Assembly (NCBI RefSeq): GCF_002964045.1
Contig: NZ_POPB01000619.1
Span: forward strand, 1-42,960
DNA length: 42,960 nucleotides
From: Streptococcus suis
GTDB taxonomy: Bacteria; Bacillota; Bacilli; Lactobacillales; Streptococcaceae
Reading direction: 5' to 3'
Shown here: positions 28,895-36,109 of the stretch, one piece after another
How positions within the stretch are numbered: position 1 is the first letter of the stretch
How the letters are laid out: each line of letters opens with the position of its first letter
Notes under the pieces: generated by a model
The model's input: the letters and a program-made list of their open reading frames with translations, nothing else
What the model was told of the DNA's origin: nothing
Databases searched by the model: none
Program-made: the position numbers and the translations under genes

Positions 28895-29933
28895 AATACT
28901 CCTCCAAATGTTTTAATATACTGTTTCCTATCACTTCTCCTAGTTTCGGAGGTACTGCATTACCAATTTGCATTGCAATTTTCTGACTTGAAAAACTTCC
29001 AACATTTTCAACAAATTGGTATTCCATAGGAAAACTTTGAAGAATTGCTCCCTCTCTCAAGCTCAAAGCTCTATCTTGTTCGGGGTGTCCAAATCGACCA
29101 TTACCATATCCTGGAAACTGAGTTGTAATTGTAGATGAAGGTTTATCCCACTCCAATCTACCATAGACGGAACCAAAACTCTTTCCACTCTTTTTTTTAT
29201 AACAGTCAGGTAAAAGGGATTCATCCCAATCTTTCCATGTTCCTCCAGGCTTTGAACTTTTGATTCTCTTTAAATTTATAGCATTTAAGTTTCTAGCACG
29301 ATGTAATGGATCTTTATCGTCAATTTGTCCTGCCTGCAGTTTTGGTAAATGATAAATTGCATCCCTAACTGTTGGATAATCATTTTCTGATAACTCATCA
29401 TCAAAATTGATTTCTCCAAATTTTGAAGCTAGTAGTAATAACCTCTTTCTATTTTGGGGAATTCCGTAAGCTGGTGCATAAGCGATTTTCCATGTTACTT
29501 TATAACCCTCGTCTTCCAACAAAGTTACAAACCTATCAAAAATATCTTCTTTTGCTAACTGAGGAACGTTTTCCATTGAGACTATCTCAGGCTTTACTTG
29601 ACGAATTTGTTTTCCAAAGTAATCTAATAAGTCTAACTTTCCTTCACTAGCAGAGCTACCTTTATATCGGTGAGAATACGCAGAAAAAGGCTGACATGGA
29701 GCACAACCTATCAAAACCTTTACATCTGTCTCTTCAGGATAATATCCCAATAACTCTCCATCCTGTAATTCCTTAATATCTTTATGAATGAATTTAGAAT
29801 TATTATTTTTTTCATAAGCGAATTGACAAGATTTTTCAAAATCAAATCCAGCAACAACATTGATGCCAGCATTTTGAACACCGTAAGTCAACCCTCCTAC
29901 TCCACAGAACAAATCTAATGCATTTATTATCAT
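28887..29933 (-). CDS. DNA cytosine-C5 methyltransferase (Dcm family), first gene of the HEPN cassette
   Basis: 348-residue m5C methyltransferase. Motif I is ALDLFCGVGGLTYG (residues 5-18), the catalytic loop is GCAPCQPFS (Cys80), motif VI is MENVPQL (120-126), motif VIII is PQNRKRLLLLA, and motif X is GNAVPPKLGEVIGNSI. Target sequence unknown; the variable region is short (about 190-265). I chose ATG at 29933, which has GAGG nine bases upstream. An in-frame ATG five codons earlier would swallow that site. No cognate restriction nuclease gene lies beside it; DUF262 and HEPN genes follow instead. Confidence 0.92.
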   Translation of the reverse strand: MIINALDLFCGVGGLTYGVQNAGINVVAGFDFEKSCQFAYEKNNNSKFIHKDIKELQDGELLGYYPEETDVKVLIGCAPCQPFSAYSHRYKGSSASEGKLDLLDYFGKQIRQVKPEIVSMENVPQLAKEDIFDRFVTLLEDEGYKVTWKIAYAPAYGIPQNRKRLLLLASKFGEINFDDELSENDYPTVRDAIYHLPKLQAGQIDDKDPLHRARNLNAINLKRIKSSKPGGTWKDWDESLLPDCYKKKSGKSFGSVYGRLEWDKPSSTITTQFPGYGNGRFGHPEQDRALSLREGAILQSFPMEYQFVENVGSFSSQKIAMQIGNAVPPKLGEVIGNSILKHLEEYYG

Positions 29934-29952
29934 GATACAATACCTCATAGTA

Positions 29953-29961
29953 ATTATATCA
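29953..29961 (-). promoter_or_regulatory. Extended -10 promoter of the methyltransferase-DUF262-HEPN operon
   Basis: TGATATAAT on the minus strand, only 19 bp before the start codon, so the 5' leader must be very short. Confidence 0.6.
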
Positions 29962-30016
29962 AAAAACTCAGAAAATATCCGTGTTTTAATCAAATTATCA
30001 CGCCGTACGCATGAAG

Positions 30017-30053
30017 AAAATGCATGTAACTATTTTCTAGCTACATGCATTTT
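30017..30053 (-). terminator. Hairpin terminator downstream of the present valS end
   Basis: A 12-bp perfect stem AAAATGCATGTA/TACATGCATTTT with a 13-base loop; leftward it is followed by TTTTCTTC. It sits in the 324-bp gene-free stretch 29934-30257 and would stop valS transcripts or a short RNA starting near 30106. Confidence 0.65.
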
Positions 30054-30112
30054 TCAAAAATATTTTCATGATATTTTCATAATCGCTGTGATTTATCCTC
30101 GTTTTCACCTAC

Positions 30113-30121
30113 ATTATAACA
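30113..30121 (-). promoter_or_regulatory. Possible promoter of a short RNA between valS and the methyltransferase
   Basis: TGTTATAAT on the minus strand, an extended -10 without a good -35. A transcript from here to the hairpin at 30017-30053 would be about 95-100 nt. The region also has repeats of TATTTTCAT (30061-30069 and 30072-30080). Nothing else is recognisable in this gap. Confidence 0.35.
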
Positions 30122-30257
30122 AAATTTCATGATGAAAATATAACTTTTTATGAAAAATCGTCATCTGAAAACGAAATTTTCTTCATATGTTTATCGTGCC
30201 AAATTATCCTGCAATTCTCTAGCTAACAAAAATTCAAATGTCATCGTACTTTATTGG

Positions 30258-32909
30258 TTACCCCACCAACTTCTTCATTTCTTCAATCCGCGCTACTGTC
30301 GCATCATATTTTGCTTGGTAGTCGGCTTGTTTTTCTTTTTCTTTTTCAACGACTTCTGGTTTGGCGTTGGCGATAAAGCGTTCGTTGCTGAGTTTTTTGC
30401 CGACCATGTCTAGTTCTTTTTGCCATTTGGCCAATTCTTTGTCTAGTCGAGCCAACTCTTCTTCTACGTTGAGGAGGTCAGCTAGCGGCAAGAAGATTTC
30501 AGCACCGGTGATAACGGCTGACATAGCTAGTTCTGGTGCAGCAATGCTTGAGCTGATTTCCAACTGTTCTGGGTTGGTAAAGCGGCGGATGTAGTTTTCA
30601 TTTGCCTTGAAGAAGGTTTCAAGCTCGCTATCAGCCGTCTTAATCAAAATGGTAATCGGCTTAGAAGGGGCAACATTCACCTCTGCTCTGCTATTTCGCA
30701 CCGAACGGATCAAGTCTTTAAGACTTTCCACTCCCTTGTGGGCTTCCGCATTTTCAAAGGCTGGGTTGACAACAGGGTAGGCCGCCACCACGATAGAGCC
30801 CTCTGCGTACTGGGCGAAGATTTCTTCCGTCACAAACGGCATGATTGGGTGGAGGAGGCGAAGGATTTGGTCCAGCGTGTAAAGAAGGACAGAGCGGGTC
30901 ATAACTTTCTCAGCCTCGTTGTCGCTGTAAAGCACTTCCTTGGTTAGCTCGACATACCAGTTGGCGAACTCTTCCCAGATGAAATTGTAGAGGATGTGAC
31001 CAGCCACACCAAACTCAAACTTGTCGAAGTTTTCAGTGACCTTGGCAATGGTTTCGTTGAGGTTGTGGAGAATCCAGCGGTCTGTCACGTTGCCAGCCTC
31101 ACCAGCTGCGACTTTCGCGACATTCTCACGCGCCGCATCCAAGGTCAAGCCTTCATTGTTCATGAGGATATAGCGGGAAATGTTCCAAATCTTGTTGATG
31201 AAGTTCCAAGAAGCGTCCATTTTCTCATAAGAGAAGCGGACATCTTGACCAGGCGCAGAGCCGTTTGACAAGAACCAACGCAAAGCGTCCGCACCGTATT
31301 TCTCGATGACATCCATTGGGTCAATCCCGTTTCCAAGCGACTTGGACATCTTGCGGCCTTCTTCGTCACGGATCAAACCGTGGATCAGCACATTCTTGAA
31401 TGGCTGACGGCCGGTGAACTCAAGCGATTGGAAAATCATGCGTGACACCCAGAAGAAGATGATGTCGTAGCCTGTTACCAAGGTTGAAGTTGGGAAGTAA
31501 CGCTGGAAGTCCGCCGCATTTTCGTCAGGCCAGCCCATGGTTGAGAATGGCCAAAGGGCAGAGCTGAACCAGGTATCTAGGACATCCTCATCCTGTACCC
31601 AACCGTCACCTGCTGGAGCCTCTTCTCCGACGTACATTTCGCCAGATTCGTTATACCATGCTGGAATCTGATGCCCCCACCAAAGCTGACGCGAGATAAC
31701 CCAGTCGTGTACATTTTCCATCCATTGTAGGAAGGTATCGTTGAAACGTGGTGGGTAAAATTCTACCTTATCAGCTGTGTCTTGGTTGGCAATGGCATTC
31801 TTAGCCAATTGGTCCATTTTGACAAACCATTGAGTTGACAAGCGTGGCTCGACTACCACACCTGTACGCTCAGAGTGTCCAACGGAATGCACACGGTTTT
31901 CGATTTCCACAAGGGCGCCCAGTTCTTGCAACTTAGCAACCGTTGCCTTACGAGCTTCAAAGCGGTCCATACCTGCAAATTCACCCGCCAACTCGTTCAT
32001 GGTACCGTCATCGTTCATAACGTTGACTTGTGGCAGATTGTGGCGCTGACCGACAAGGAAGTCATTTGGATCGTGGGCAGGTGTGATTTTCACAACCCCT
32101 GTACCAAATTCAGGATCTGCGTGCTCATCCGCAACGATTGGGATTGGCTTGTTGACGATTGGCAGGATAACGTTTTTGCCGATCAAGTCCTTGTAACGTG
32201 GGTCTTCTGGGTTAACTGCAACCGCAACGTCACCGAACATGGTTTCAGGTCGAGTTGTCGCAACTTGAAGAGCACGAGAACCATCTTCCAACATATAATT
32301 CATGTGGTAGAAGGCACCTTCAACATCCTTGTGAATAACTTCAATATCTGAAAGAGCTGTGCGAGCTGCAGGGTCCCAGTTGATGATAAATTCGCCACGG
32401 TAGATCCAGCCTTTTTTGTAGAGTTCAACAAAGACCTTGCGAACGGCTTTTGACAAGCCTTCGTCCAGCGTGAAGCGGTCGCGTTGGTAGTCCAAAGACA
32501 GACCCAACTTACCCCATTGCTCACGAATGGTCGCTGCGTACTCATCCTTCCATTCCCAGACTTTGTCGAGGAACTTTTCACGACCCAAGTCATAACGGGT
32601 CACGCCTTGCTCACGCAAGCGTTCCTCAACCTTAGCCTGAGTAGCAATCCCCGCGTGGTCCATACCTGGAAGCCAGAGGGTGTCAAAGCCCTGCATGCGC
32701 TTTTGGCGGATAATAATATCTTGAAGGGTGGTATCCCAAGCGTGCCCCAGGTGCAACTTACCTGTTACGTTTGGTGGCGGAATGACGATTGAATAGGGCT
32801 TAGCCTCCGCATCGCCTGACGGCTTAAAGACATCTTGGTCCAACCAAGTTTGGTAACGACCAGCCTCAACCTCGGCTGGATTATATTTTGGTGATAATTC
32901 TTTTGACAT
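30258..32909 (-). CDS. valS: Valyl-tRNA synthetase
   Basis: Class I synthetase that charges tRNA-Val, 883 residues. The HIGH box reads HLGH (53-56) after PPPNVTGKL, and the KMSKS box lies in [13 protein letters not shown]. The C-terminal coiled coil (about 815-883, [18 protein letters not shown] onward) is complete. I start at [10 protein letters not shown] because AAAGGAG precedes that ATG. The longer frame overlaps a 21-codon small ORF in another frame. The last 99 coding bases are duplicated as a decayed relic at 26987-27085, so this end may be of foreign origin. It is last in a Val T-box operon after the VOC and kinase genes. Confidence 0.98.
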   Translation of the reverse strand: MSKELSPKYNPAEVEAGRYQTWLDQDVFKPSGDAEAKPYSIVIPPPNVTGKLHLGHAWDTTLQDIIIRQKRMQGFDTLWLPGMDHAGIATQAKVEERLREQGVTRYDLGREKFLDKVWEWKDEYAATIREQWGKLGLSLDYQRDRFTLDEGLSKAVRKVFVELYKKGWIYRGEFIINWDPAARTALSDIEVIHKDVEGAFYHMNYMLEDGSRALQVATTRPETMFGDVAVAVNPEDPRYKDLIGKNVILPIVNKPIPIVADEHADPEFGTGVVKITPAHDPNDFLVGQRHNLPQVNVMNDDGTMNELAGEFAGMDRFEARKATVAKLQELGALVEIENRVHSVGHSERTGVVVEPRLSTQWFVKMDQLAKNAIANQDTADKVEFYPPRFNDTFLQWMENVHDWVISRQLWWGHQIPAWYNESGEMYVGEEAPAGDGWVQDEDVLDTWFSSALWPFSTMGWPDENAADFQRYFPTSTLVTGYDIIFFWVSRMIFQSLEFTGRQPFKNVLIHGLIRDEEGRKMSKSLGNGIDPMDVIEKYGADALRWFLSNGSAPGQDVRFSYEKMDASWNFINKIWNISRYILMNNEGLTLDAARENVAKVAAGEAGNVTDRWILHNLNETIAKVTENFDKFEFGVAGHILYNFIWEEFANWYVELTKEVLYSDNEAEKVMTRSVLLYTLDQILRLLHPIMPFVTEEIFAQYAEGSIVVAAYPVVNPAFENAEAHKGVESLKDLIRSVRNSRAEVNVAPSKPITILIKTADSELETFFKANENYIRRFTNPEQLEISSSIAAPELAMSAVITGAEIFLPLADLLNVEEELARLDKELAKWQKELDMVGKKLSNERFIANAKPEVVEKEKEKQADYQAKYDATVARIEEMKKLVG
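30270..30368 (-). repeat. 99-bp repeat, intact copy (valS 3' end)
   Basis: Pairs with 26987-27085, same orientation, 86 of 99 bases identical with differences concentrated in the distal 40 bases. Confidence 0.92.
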
Positions 32910-32922
32910 TATTTTTTCTCCT

Positions 32923-32988
32923 TTAGTATTCTTTAAGAAAATTGGCATATACTATCCTCAAGCTAGAAATAGCCCAATTCTTTTTCAT
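32923..32988 (-). CDS. Possible 21-aa leader peptide upstream of valS
   Basis: ATG at 32988 with AGGAG six bases upstream, encoding [20 protein letters not shown] plus one Tyr. The TAA stop at 32923-32925 overlaps the valS ribosome-binding site (TAAAGGAG). That layout suggests translational coupling to valS. There is only one Val codon, so classical attenuation is unlikely. Evidence is limited to the ribosome-binding site and position. Confidence 0.35.
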   Translation of the reverse strand: MKKNWAISSLRIVYANFLKEY

Positions 32989-32999
32989 ATAATCTCCTA

Positions 33000-33030
33000 G
33001 AAATAGTCAGTCCCTTGGGCTGGCTATTTC
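33000..33030 (-). terminator. Hairpin between the kinase gene and valS
   Basis: About 14-bp stem (GAAATAG...CTATTTC core with two G-T pairs) overlapping the kinase stop codon. No T-run follows leftward (CTAGGAG), so it is more likely an RNA-processing or partial termination element than a full terminator. Confidence 0.5.
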
Positions 33031-33599
33031 GTTTGTTCTTGCTCAAGTTCTTCCATTTTTTGGATAATCAGTTGAGCAACTTCATTAGCAGTAAGGTGGG
33101 TATTATTAATTTTGAGATAATGCTGAATGCCCTCTGGAATGCCTAATGAAGTATATTGACATGTATCAGCTGTAGAAAGAATCTCAGCCTCTGAAACTTC
33201 AATGTTTCGTTTCAAAGGTTTATGGGTCAGTCGATTTTCTGTCCGATTACGCCGCAGACGTTCTTCTAAAGCAGTTTCCAATTCAACAAATAAAATTTCC
33301 TGACCATGATGATGAAAAATCGTCTGAACTGTTGTAAGGAATTGAACATCTATGAGATTTTTAAAATTAATCAAGGCAGTTCCAATCAGTGGGCGACCTG
33401 AACTAGCAAACACATCATAAACAGCAAATGTAATACGTGTATTGAGGTCAAACATATCCTCAGAAAATTCAGGGATAAATCGTAGGCTAAAATCAATCGA
33501 ATCGTGATTATGAAAGAGGGTCATCCCTGTCAATTTCGCAACTTCCTGCCCAACGGTCATCTTGCCAGAAGCTTGTGCTCCAATAATAATTAGATTCAT
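33024..33599 (-). CDS. Small P-loop kinase-like NTPase
   Basis: 191-residue P-loop protein with GAQASGKM (residues 7-14) as Walker A, in the position and form of nucleoside/shikimate-type kinases. FVELETALEERLRRNRTENRL (about 103-123) is a lid-like, arginine-rich segment. The substrate is not recognisable. Its ATG overlaps the VOC gene stop codon (ATGA), so the two are translationally coupled. A longer frame upstream runs through the VOC gene and is not supported. It belongs to the Val T-box transcript. Confidence 0.82.
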   Translation of the reverse strand: MNLIIIGAQASGKMTVGQEVAKLTGMTLFHNHDSIDFSLRFIPEFSEDMFDLNTRITFAVYDVFASSGRPLIGTALINFKNLIDVQFLTTVQTIFHHHGQEILFVELETALEERLRRNRTENRLTHKPLKRNIEVSEAEILSTADTCQYTSLGIPEGIQHYLKINNTHLTANEVAQLIIQKMEELEQEQTK

Positions 33600-33985
33600 C
33601 TTACCTCCCCCACCAACTCTATCTTTATCCCATCTGGATCCTCTAGATAGAGGGCATAGTGGTCTGGTCCTCCTGCGTGGGGATAGCGGTCGTCGTAGAG
33701 CAGTTTGACTCGTCTGGTCAAAAATTCCTTCCGCCATTGGTCAATCTCATCAGGTGTACCCGCATGAAAGGCTAAATGATTGAGACCTGTTCGGCACCGG
33801 TGATAACCTGCCTCTAGGAAGTCCTTTGGCGTTTGGACAAAGACCAGGTACTGCTCTGCTTTTTTATAAGACAGCCCGTCCTCCCACTCCTGATAGAGCG
33901 TGTAGCCCAGCTTGGTCAGAAGAAAATCGTAAAATGCACGTGAGGTTTCCAAGTCTGAAACATATATTTCAACATGATGTAACAT
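33596..33985 (-). CDS. VOC-family (glyoxalase-like) protein
   Basis: 129-residue vicinal-oxygen-chelate fold protein with two beta-alpha-beta modules. HHVEIYVSDLETSRAFYDFLL (3-23) opens the first, and the second has HLAFHAG (about 71-77) and DPDGIKIELVGE at the end, which supply the usual His and Glu metal ligands. Possible roles are glyoxalase or antibiotic-binding activity; the substrate cannot be told. It is the first gene after the Val T-box and has AAAGGAG before its ATG. Confidence 0.88.
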   Translation of the reverse strand: MLHHVEIYVSDLETSRAFYDFLLTKLGYTLYQEWEDGLSYKKAEQYLVFVQTPKDFLEAGYHRCRTGLNHLAFHAGTPDEIDQWRKEFLTRRVKLLYDDRYPHAGGPDHYALYLEDPDGIKIELVGEVR

Positions 33986-34009
33986 ATCTTCTCCTTTCCA
34001 AATGAAAAT

Positions 34010-34190
34010 CCCTGTCTAGACTTGCTAGACAGGGACGAAGTTATTCCGCGGTACCACCCTTGTTCAGATAAACTATCTGCACTTTGCTTATTCGATTCAT
34101 AGCATCAGCAACCAGTTTTGACATTTGTGCGGATTTCTCAGTACCACCGCTTCCTGTGACAAATGGGGCTCAAAACACCTCTGAATGGTT
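34010..34190 (-). promoter_or_regulatory. T-box riboswitch (valine), upstream of VOC-kinase-valS
   Basis: The core AAGGGTGGTACCGCG is at 34047-34061 on the minus strand. The terminator is a ten-base stem (CCCTGTCTAG/CTAGACAGGG, 34010-34034) followed by ATTTTCATTT. In stem I, ATTTGT pairs with ACAAAT and GTTTT with AAAAC. The 3' side of the internal loop between them is GTC at 34120-34122 followed by A, a Val specifier codon. The UGGN variable base is T, matching A73 of tRNA-Val. Confidence 0.92.
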
Positions 34191-34192
34191 TT

Positions 34193-34221
34193 ATTGTAAC
34201 AGAATTATGCATTGTAAGCAA
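34193..34221 (-). promoter_or_regulatory. Promoter of the Val T-box operon
   Basis: -35 TTGCTT (34216-34221), 17-bp spacer, -10 TACAAT (34193-34198) on the minus strand, placed so that transcription would start just before stem I. Confidence 0.7.
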
Positions 34222-34232
34222 GAAAAATAAGT

Positions 34233-35261
34233 CTAAGATTTGAATTGAATACCTTGATCTTTTAAGTGTTCAATACTAGTTTTTCCAATGCCATCTAATG
34301 CTAGTAATTCTTTTTCAGTCCATTTTTTAAAATCTTCTAACTTATGAATACCATTTTCGTAAAAAATTCGAACTCGTTTTTCCTGCAGATTCAAAAGCTC
34401 CGGCAGTTGGTAGAACTTATAGAAATGTTGAATCGTTCCCTCACGATTTTCCTCAATTTCCCTGGTCATTTGACTAACTTTTCTAACCAAATCCCGTCTA
34501 CGTTCCAGGAAATCTTGCATAAATACCAGCGAGTTAAACATGGTATCTGATTCACTAATAACAAATAGACCATTTTCTTCGAAAGCCACCATCGGCCAAT
34601 GACCAGTTTGAAAGATCCATGAATATTCAGGATAGCGTTCAAGAATTAGTCGCAAGACTGACTTAGCCACAGCAAATTCACCCCTAACCATAGAAGCTAT
34701 TAAAAAATGTATAGCGGTCGCATCTTGAACTGTTGCATTCTTTAATTCATTTTCAAACTGGTTCTGTAGATAGTCAAAGTCAAAAACCTGATTTTTAACG
34801 CTCAATAATATAAAAATAAAGTCGCGATGATAGGCTTCTTGGGGATGACTTATAATAATATCGCACAAAGCATTGGCTAATCCGTACAGACCTTTTTCAC
34901 AATAAAAATATAAGATATTTAAAACGATTCCTAAACTGTAACTTGGTTCTTCCCTATTCCAGGCTGGGCAACCTTCCTCGAGCCACAATTCAATAGCCTC
35001 TGCCGCAAATAAATTGATATCTTCGAGATTTTCATATCCCCATTCAGGGTATTCAAACTTGTACAATTCAAATCGAGCACCTAGATGCTCTGGATCCACC
35101 TTCAAAATCTCTCTAAGTCCACTCTTGATTTCATATGGATACTTCCTGTAAACAACCTCCCAAAAGAGTTGATCTGTTGATAGACCATTCATTTCTTGTC
35201 CCGTAAGTTTTTTCTTCGAATGAATAGAAACAACTTTCTCCTGATTTTTCTTCTTTGCCAA
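34233..35261 (-). CDS. Helix-hairpin-helix protein with TPR-like helical body
   Basis: 342-residue soluble protein. After a basic N-terminus (AKKKNQEK) there is a long helical region (about 25-250) of repeat-like helices, for example LYGLANALCDIIISHPQEAY and AVAKSVLRLILERYPEY. The C-terminal 60 residues are a helix-hairpin-helix DNA-binding module ending TEKELLALDGIGKTSIEHL, where GIG is the hairpin. The start is TTG at 35261 with AGGAG eight bases upstream. The C-terminus is paralogous to the 128-aa neighbour (17 of the last 28 residues identical). Function unknown. Confidence 0.78.
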   Translation of the reverse strand: MAKKKNQEKVVSIHSKKKLTGQEMNGLSTDQLFWEVVYRKYPYEIKSGLREILKVDPEHLGARFELYKFEYPEWGYENLEDINLFAAEAIELWLEEGCPAWNREEPSYSLGIVLNILYFYCEKGLYGLANALCDIIISHPQEAYHRDFIFILLSVKNQVFDFDYLQNQFENELKNATVQDATAIHFLIASMVRGEFAVAKSVLRLILERYPEYSWIFQTGHWPMVAFEENGLFVISESDTMFNSLVFMQDFLERRRDLVRKVSQMTREIEENREGTIQHFYKFYQLPELLNLQEKRVRIFYENGIHKLEDFKKWTEKELLALDGIGKTSIEHLKDQGIQFKS

Positions 35262-35290
35262 TAGATTTTCTCCTTGAATATTCTAATTCT

Positions 35291-35319
35291 ATTATAGCAA
35301 GAGAACAAGAAAAAACCAA
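35291..35319 (-). promoter_or_regulatory. Promoter of the 342-aa HhH gene
   Basis: -35 TTGGTT (35314-35319), 17-bp spacer, extended -10 TGCTATAAT (35291-35299) on the minus strand. The -35 box is part of the 3' flank of the upstream terminator. Confidence 0.7.
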
Positions 35320-35336
35320 CTCATTTCAGTTGGTTT
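35313..35336 (-). terminator. Terminator of the DUF1912-HhH transcript
   Basis: Stem AAACCAACT/AGTTGGTTT with a six-base loop, followed leftward by TTTTCTTG. Nine bases after the 128-aa gene. Confidence 0.85.
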
Positions 35337-35344
35337 CTGTTATA

Positions 35345-35731
35345 TTAAGCTTTCAAGTCAATCCCTTTTTCTTTCAACTGTTTGATAGTTGCAGGACCGA
35401 TGCCTTTAAGAGCCAAGAGCTCTTTTTCTGTATGGTTTGCAAAATCAGCCACAGATTGAATACCTGCTTGGTAGAAGGTTTCCAAACGTGCTGCCGCAAT
35501 GCCTTCCAACTTAGGAAGTGCCAAAAAGTCTTCCAATGACGTCGCTGAAGAAGTCACCTCTGCTACAACTTCTTTCACTTGTTCCACAGCATGCTCTACT
35601 GCAACCTCAGCCTTATGAGCGACTGTTTCTACAACTTCTGTCGCTCTTTCAAGACCTACACGACCTGCACGTTTCAAGTCTGCTAATTGTTTTTTCAAAA
35701 CTTTTTTACGATTGATTTTTTTCTTTGCCAA
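35345..35731 (-). CDS. Small helix-hairpin-helix protein
   Basis: 128-residue protein starting with TTG at 35731 (GGGAGG nine bases upstream), which gives AKKKINRKKV right after the start, like its 342-aa paralogue. No ATG fits; the longer open frame overlaps the DUF1912 gene. A basic N-terminus is followed by an alanine/valine/glutamate-rich helical stretch (about 28-62). The C-terminal two HhH motifs (LPKLEGIAAARLETFYQAGI and LALKGIGPATIKQLKEKGI) suggest DNA binding. It lies 16 bp after DUF1912. Confidence 0.8.
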   Translation of the reverse strand: MAKKKINRKKVLKKQLADLKRAGRVGLERATEVVETVAHKAEVAVEHAVEQVKEVVAEVTSSATSLEDFLALPKLEGIAAARLETFYQAGIQSVADFANHTEKELLALKGIGPATIKQLKEKGIDLKA

Positions 35732-35747
35732 GATTCCTATCCTCCCT

Positions 35748-36002
35748 TTAATAATGTCTTTGGCCAAACAAGCCATCTGGTAAATCGTGGAAGTCCTTGC
35801 CAGCATGGTAGTTGGCAAATTTCCCTTGGATAAAGCGATAGGCATCTAGCTTACTTTCATAACGAATATAAGCATCCGCTGCACGCTCATCCTTGTCCTC
35901 TTCCAAGACACGACGGCTTTCTTCTACCGCCATCTCGTTTACCATGACTTGAGTATTGACCCAAGCTTCAAATTCCTTTAAAAATTCTTGTTCTTTTGTC
36001 AT
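35748..36002 (-). CDS. DUF1912-family protein
   Basis: 84-residue, mostly helical cytoplasmic protein (EQEFLKEFEAWVNTQVMVNE, AADAYIRYESKLDAYRFIQG). This matches the streptococcal DUF1912 family along its full length; function unknown. It has its own promoter at 36045-36072 and is followed by the small HhH gene in the same transcript. Confidence 0.88.
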   Translation of the reverse strand: MTKEQEFLKEFEAWVNTQVMVNEMAVEESRRVLEEDKDERAADAYIRYESKLDAYRFIQGKFANYHAGKDFHDLPDGLFGQRHY

Positions 36003-36044
36003 TATTTTCCTCTTTCGTCTGCTTCAATCGAAACACACCGGTTT

Positions 36045-36072
36045 ATTATACCATATTTTCCAAAAAAGACAA
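36045..36072 (-). promoter_or_regulatory. Promoter of DUF1912
   Basis: -35 TTGTCT (36067-36072), 16-bp spacer, -10 TATAAT (36045-36050) preceded by TGG on the minus strand. The -35 lies at the edge of the galM terminator. ACACACCGGTT lies just downstream of the -10. Confidence 0.65.
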
Positions 36073-36104
36073 GAAGCCCTATCTGTACAACAGTTAGAGC
36101 TTCT
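36072..36104 (-). terminator. Terminator of galM
   Basis: Stem AGAAGC/GCTTCT continued by CTA-CTGT/ACAG-TAG with mismatches, loop ACA, followed leftward by TTGTCTTTTTT. Six bases after the galM stop. Confidence 0.8.
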
Positions 36105-36109
36105 CATTC

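Larger units (their letters stand above)
27086..30368. other. Inferred inserted defence cassette that supplies the present valS 3' end
   Basis: The segment is bounded by homologous valS 3' ends in the same orientation: the relic ends at 27085 and the matching point of the intact gene is 30368. Between them lie three coupled genes and a gene-free 5' region. The simplest reading is insertion of about 3.3 kb that carried its own valS tail. No integrase or transposase lies within it. Confidence 0.65.

Noticed and set aside
27086..30368. Transposon or integrative element with its own recombinase
   Set aside because: All three genes are assigned to methyltransferase, DUF262 and HEPN families; no transposase or integrase fits in the segment.
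31875..32351. 158-aa plus-strand ORF within valS
   Set aside because: Antisense shadow of a conserved synthetase gene; no ribosome-binding site or family similarity.
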